In this document: in pieces, positions 59,868 through 61,002 of the stretch
Layout: each line of letters starts with the position of its first letter
Numbering within the stretch: the stretch's first letter is position 1
Source: an uncultured Collinsella sp.
GTDB lineage: Bacteria; Actinomycetota; Coriobacteriia; Coriobacteriales; Coriobacteriaceae
Length of the DNA: 61,002 bases
Direction: 5' to 3'
Assembly: GCA_900544875.1 (NCBI GenBank)
Contig: UQWS01000011.1
Coordinates: 1 to 61,002 of the forward strand
Translations under genes and position numbers: made by a program
The notes under the pieces: generated by a model
The model's input: only the letters and a program-made list of their open reading frames with translations
What the model was told of the DNA's origin: nothing
The model's database searches: none

Positions 59868-60779
59868 ATGTCTGAGAACGAAGAGATCATGAACGAGACC
59901 GAGAACGAGACCATGGCTGCCGAGGTTGAGGCAGTCGAGACCGTGGAGACCGAAGCTGCCGAGGTTGAGGCTGCTGACGAGGTTTCTGCCGAGGAGGAGG
60001 CCGAGGTTGTCGAGGCCGCCGTTGATTACGATGACGAAGAGCTGATGGACAAGATGCAGAAGGCTGCCCGCCTGCTGCGTAGCCGTCGCTTTGCTATTTC
60101 CAAGGAGGAGGAGGCCAAGGCCGAGCGCATGGCGAACATCGAGCGCGCCATCAAGCTGCTTGACCTCAAGCCCAAGATGGAGCAGAAGGAAATGTCCGAC
60201 CTGCTGGGCATGCGCCTTCGTGAGCTCGATGGCCTGATGGCCGAGGCCGAGGCTGCCGATCTGGTCGGCCGCATCGACGACGCTGAGGGCGATATGCGCA
60301 AGATCGTCGTCTTCGCTGCCGAGGATGCCGCCGAGGGCCTGGTCGAGCTTGCCAACAAGAAGGAGAAGCTCCTGCCCGAGCTTTCTTACGAGGAGGCCAC
60401 CGAGCTGATGGCCGCTCTCGATAAGGTTATTGCTCCGCTCGTCGCCATGGGCCTGGACGAGGACCGCGGTCCTCGCGGCGGTCGTGACGATCGCGGTGGC
60501 CGTGGCGGCGACCGTGGCGGTCGCGGCGGCTTTGGCGATCGCGGTGGTCGTGGCGGTGACCGCGGCGGTCGCGGTGGCGATCGCGGCGGCCGTGGCGGCT
60601 TTGGTGACCGTGGCGGCGACCGCGGCGGTCGCGGCGGCTTTGGCGGCAACCGTGGTGGCTATGGCGATCGCGGTGGCAACCGTGGCGGCTTCGGCGGCAA
60701 CCGCGGTAACGACCGCGGCGGTCGCGGTGGCGATCGTGGCGGCCGCAACGGCGGCGGCTTCCGCGGCAACCGCTTCTAG
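59868..60779 (+). CDS. Acidic / winged-helix / RGG-repeat protein
   Basis: The 303-aa protein has three parts. Residues 1-55 are very acidic (E, D, A, V). Residues about 60-180 are helical and read like a MarR-type winged helix (MEQKEMSDLLGMRLRELDGL, then LVGRIDDAEGDMRKIVVFAAED). Residues 198-303 hold about 20 RGG tripeptides with D, F, N and Y between them. RGG tails bind RNA or DNA and are common in eukaryotic RNA-binding proteins but rare in bacteria. No family is recognised for the whole. AAGGAG precedes ATG 59868. Dosage-type regulation or nucleic-acid packing are guesses. Confidence 0.8.
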   Translation: MSENEEIMNETENETMAAEVEAVETVETEAAEVEAADEVSAEEEAEVVEAAVDYDDEELMDKMQKAARLLRSRRFAISKEEEAKAERMANIERAIKLLDLKPKMEQKEMSDLLGMRLRELDGLMAEAEAADLVGRIDDAEGDMRKIVVFAAEDAAEGLVELANKKEKLLPELSYEEATELMAALDKVIAPLVAMGLDEDRGPRGGRDDRGGRGGDRGGRGGFGDRGGRGGDRGGRGGDRGGRGGFGDRGGDRGGRGGFGGNRGGYGDRGGNRGGFGGNRGNDRGGRGGDRGGRNGGGFRGNRF

Positions 60780-60781
60780 GG

Positions 60782-60808
60782 GTTACGCGGTTCTACGAAC
60801 CGCGTAAC
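60782..60808. terminator. Perfect 12-bp hairpin after the RGG gene
   Basis: GTTACGCGGTTC and GAACCGCGTAAC pair with a 3-nt loop, 3 bp after the stop codon. No T-run follows. Confidence 0.55.
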
Positions 60809-60821
60809 TAGTTGACGCTGC

Positions 60822-60921
60822 GCGCCCACCAGAGCGACAACTTGTCATTCAAAGAGGACGGCATGACCAGAAGGTCTATGCCGTCCTCTTTTCATGTCAA
60901 TTTGTTCGCTCTGGTGGGCGC
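60822..60921. terminator. Nested inverted repeats with inner terminator
   Basis: The outer arms GCGCCCACCAGAGCG (60822-) and CGCTCTGGTGGGCGC (ending 60921) enclose an inner stem AAAGAGGACGGCAT (60851-60864) with ATGCCGTCCTCTTTT (60878-60892), which ends in a T-run. The inner stem looks like a classical terminator; the outer one is about 100 bp across. Confidence 0.7.
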
Positions 60922-60959
60922 TCGCTCATATGACCCAATCCGCTGTCAAGAGCCACAAT

Positions 60960-60995
60960 GGCCCCGCCGACCGCTTGCAATCGGTCGGCGGGGCC
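60960..60995. terminator. 14-bp hairpin at the right edge
   Basis: GGCCCCGCCGACCG and CGGTCGGCGGGGCC pair perfectly around an 8-nt loop. It may belong to a gene beyond the window end. Confidence 0.5.
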
Positions 60996-61002
60996 TGCCG
61001 TT

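Overview
The window looks like chromosome from a high-GC gut actinobacterium of the Coriobacteriia, most likely Collinsella. This rests on the overall gene set (bile salt hydrolase, LAxTG-type wall-anchored proteins, many LysR, MATE and EamA genes), codon use, and very GC-rich short intergenic gaps. It is inferred from reading, not from a database match. I see no rRNA, tRNA, CRISPR array, integrase, transposase or prophage gene. It holds about 50 protein genes on both strands, mostly single genes or operons of two or three.

Layout. 0.5-9.6 kb: Dus tRNA-dihydrouridine synthase, glutaredoxin, XRE-TipAS regulator, TrmO, PatB/MalY lyase, a flavin/PNPOx-like protein, a large hybrid sensor kinase, a K+ channel and a LOG protein. 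9.7-16.9 kb: ClC channel, a GntR(YtrA)-ABC transporter operon, a strikingly periodic non-coding repeat array, prfC, then a queuosine-precursor-type transporter behind a candidate preQ1 riboswitch, and an SDR. 16.9-26.9 kb: ung, EamA exporter/LysR pair, MATE pump, rRNA methyltransferases RlmA and RsmJ, small proteins, a GNAT and a TetM-family GTPase. 27-31.8 kb: two paralogous AAA ATPases flanking a short UvrA-like protein. 31.9-40.5 kb: TrmL, CobW GTPase, FMN reductase/ArsC-like pair, two related GGDEF proteins (one with EAL), patatin. 40.7-42.8 kb: thiM / thiamine-binding protein / thiE operon under a TPP riboswitch. 42.9-48.2 kb: HAD phosphatase, LysR, MetE-like methyltransferase, uracil permease, esterase. 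48.4-53.7 kb: two tandemly duplicated surface proteins and a purine permease. 53.8-60.8 kb: two small peptide deformylase-family proteins, bile salt hydrolase, a second EamA/LysR pair, an HTH-alanine aminotransferase fusion and an RGG-rich winged-helix protein.

The most unusual content is non-coding. Two intergenic arrays (13248-13542 and 40497-40666) consist of hairpin units at exactly constant spacing (80 bp and 62 bp). Several families of dispersed palindromes (29, 35 and about 56 bp) share a central GGGAC/GTCCC core but carry different arms, and they often sit directly on or after stop codons. They resemble REP/RAYT-type repeats, but no such transposase is in the window.

The most unusual genes are the XRE-AlaA fusion, which has an internal Shine-Dalgarno and start and a perfect 20-bp palindrome in its promoter; the acidic / winged-helix / RGG protein at the right end; a deformylase-like protein whose HExDH motif reads HMIDH; and a tandem duplication of a surface protein gene that carried along the last 14 codons of the neighbouring permease as a fossil.
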